Assembly: GCA_012934845.2 (NCBI GenBank)
Contig: WNNJ02000982.1
Coordinates: 1 to 64,000 of the forward strand
Direction of reading: 5' to 3'
DNA from: Pomphorhynchus laevis
Lineage: Eukaryota; Acanthocephala; Palaeacanthocephala; Echinorhynchida; Pomphorhynchidae
Length of the DNA: 64,000 nt
Part shown: piece after piece, positions 62,088 to 64,000 of the stretch
Position numbering within the stretch: the stretch's first letter is position 1
Layout of the letters: the number at the start of each line of letters is the position of its first letter
Notes under the pieces: generated by a model
Databases searched by the model: none
The model's input: only the letters and a program-made list of their open reading frames with translations
What the model was told of the DNA's origin: nothing
Position numbers and translations under genes: made by a program

Positions 62088-62480
62088 GTAGGTTTGCGAT
62101 AAATAAACGTATTTCTGATTTAAAATATAAATATAATTAAAAATGGACACAAAATTAATGTATTTTACAAACAATACGAAAACGTTGTCCATACATATTA
62201 ATAAATATGTAAGCAGCTGGATCAGGATTCGGGTCGATGAAGCAAAACATTTACGAGAATATATTTCTTGATTCAAGATTGGAGAACACAAATCACATTT
62301 AAATATCACAATTCAATTACACAAAGCTGTAATGCGTTTTATTTTTGCATATAACAATATCTTCTTTGATTCTTGTTTTACTAAAAGGTGTCTGTATTAT
62401 TTCACTAGTAAGAAATTCTCTGTACAGCATCCCCAGTACTTTACCATCATTTCAAGTGCTATATATCAACTTGTAACACT
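62088..62480. other. Start of thioesterase intron 4, no recognised feature
   Basis: AT-rich. No exon carrying the expected next segment (QCHGD..P or similar) was found. Confidence 0.5.
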
Positions 62481-62800
62481 GCTCTGATATTTTTAATTAT
62501 AATTTTTTGATATTTAGTTTTATATTTTCGATAATATTTGCACAAATTTTCGCTTTTAAATATTCTTGCTTATTTAAATTGATAGTTGGTTTACTGCTTT
62601 TTTTAGATATTTACTTTTATATTTGCTTTGATATTTGATATTTTATTTTTTTTATTATTTTCTTTGCTATTTGCATTCATATTTGCTTTACATATTAATT
62701 TGATATTTGCTCAGATATTCGATTTGATATTCGGTTTAATATTTGCTTTGATAAATAGTTCGATATTTGCATTGATATTTAGTTTCATATACATCCAATA
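62480..62800. repeat. Degenerate TTGATATTTGC-type short tandem repeat
   Basis: Some 15-20 imperfect copies of an 11-12 bp motif, such as TTTGATATTTGC, TTTGATATTCG and TTTAATATTTGC, spread over 300 bp. It is a decayed minisatellite in the presumed intron 4. Confidence 0.75.
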
Positions 62801-64000
62801 CTTATAACACATGCTCTATGACTGAGGAAGTTTATGATGGTGCAGTAGATCTTTTCTATGATTACTGTTAGGATAAGTAAGCAGTTCCTTCACTTGCCAA
62901 ACGGAGGAACGTGTGGGACTCTTTAGAGCCAATGATTAATAAATTTAGTCTTTTTTCCTGTTTATGGTAGTAAGGTTTAGGCTTAAATCCAAAATAAGTT
63001 ATCAGTACGATAATTTATTTATTAATTTTATCATTAATAGTTCATTTTAGTACTATTTTCCAAAAATTAAACTACTCTAGAATTTTAAATTTAAGAGAAC
63101 GGAGTTTTTATTCCAAAAATTGCAATATTTCGATAACTCCTGTTGTTATATATTTAAGAAAATTGCAAATAGTTTATTTATAGACAAAAATGTATCAAGT
63201 TTTGTCATTTATACAAAATACCCAAAATTTGTAACAAAGGAAAACATCAAAAACAAATTTGTAATGTAACAAAAATATCAGAATATTAAATATCAGAAAT
63301 ATTAATCTCTCAGAAAATGAGTAGAAAAATAAAACTAAATAAAGGAAATTAAGGAATTGTAATTGAAAAAAGAAATAATAATCAAGTAATTTAAATCAAT
63401 AAATCTTCAAAGTAAAATAACATTATTTAGCTTATTATGAATGAATAATTAAACAAAAACTAATAGGCATTGTGAATTAAAATCTGTTTTATTACTGGGC
63501 ATAATATTATCCTTTTTACAAAAGATAGGCATCATATATAGCACGCGAACCCAATTTAATCTGTCATTACTGGATTGTGCTGCATTCATTATTTTGCTTA
63601 TCAAACGCAAATGTGATAAATATATGCATTGGTATGATAGTTTAAAATGAAAACTAAAGTATACTTTATTTATTTAATATATCGAACGTTGAATTCACGT
63701 TTTACTGATCAAGTATTAGTGAATTAAGAATAGGTGGTATGCTTGCCTTCTGAATTTTTAAAGCGTATGTTTTGAGTGATACTGTTCACGTTTGATTTCA
63801 GTCGACTTAGTACTAAAATAGTCAATTGTTTTTTATTTGCTGGACTGTAAATTTATTACCGACAGAAAACGCTTCAACTTCTATGTGCATTTAGCTTATC
63901 GGAAATAAGGAATATTTAAGAGATCTTAACATATTGCAATGCCACGGTACATCCGACATGATAGTAGACTTTAAATACGCGAAGAAAAGTTCAGAGTTGA
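62801..64000. other. Window end, no recognised feature
   Basis: AT-rich sequence with no convincing exon, repeat or structured RNA. The remaining thioesterase exons should lie here or beyond; I did not find them. Confidence 0.5.

Noticed and set aside
62810-62880. Short frame MTEEVYDGAVDLFYDYC as the next thioesterase exon
   Set aside because: It does not match any conserved thioesterase segment and lacks convincing splice sites.

Overview
The window is AT-rich nuclear DNA of an invertebrate animal. It has spliced genes with GT-AG introns, metazoan poly(A)-binding and acyl-protein thioesterase proteins, and dense retrotransposon debris. I cannot fix the phylum. No bacterial, plasmid, CRISPR or LTR/viral element is visible, and I recognised no tRNA or rRNA.

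Two host genes are supported, both on +. A cytoplasmic poly(A)-binding protein (four RRMs, a very long low-complexity linker and a C-terminal MLLE domain) runs from exon 2 at 5300 to its stop at 25073; its first coding exon was not found. An acyl-protein thioesterase/LYPLA gene begins at 57873, carries its nucleophile Ser in exon 4, and leaves the window after 62087. Introns without transposons are 55-71 bp in both genes. The long ones hold nearly all of the intronic repeats, so gene length here is set by insertions. A further unassigned candidate exon lies at 4479-4636.

The rest is layered mobile DNA. 1-4150 is a 96-97 bp satellite interrupted by an endonuclease-less Penelope-like element (PLE). 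At least five more pieces of that PLE lie at 27.9, 41.9, 42.7-44.1, 45.8-46.5 and 46.6-47.1 kb. Their 3' ends share a three-way-junction RNA with hammerhead-type core bases. A second PLE type, with a GIY-YIG endonuclease, sits at 15.9-18.7 kb between 800 bp inverted arms. LINE family A (L2/CR1-like) has one copy with an intact ORF2 (18.8-23.3 kb) and three partial copies (7.5-10.6, 12.2-12.8, 37.7-39.2 kb). The related family B has six pieces (33.3, 42.2, 48.6, 49.5-52.9, 53.6, 58.3-59.7 kb). A second APE-type LINE group, C, has three copies (29.2-33.05, 39.8-41.7, 44.4-45.6 kb). An I/Jockey-like LINE with a CCHC Gag-like ORF1 lies at 54.65-56.96 kb. Retroelements with a restriction-like endonuclease (RLE) occur at 15.5, 23.4-24.1, 33.6-34.4 and 34.4-37.5 kb.

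The strongest leads are the hammerhead-like RNA repeated at PLE 3' ends, a covarying 3'-terminal hairpin shared by LINE families A and B, an identical 37-nt ORF1/ORF2 overlap in both families, and the inverted architectures of two PLE copies. All calls rest on reading the sequence and on recalled family signatures; no alignment or database search was run.
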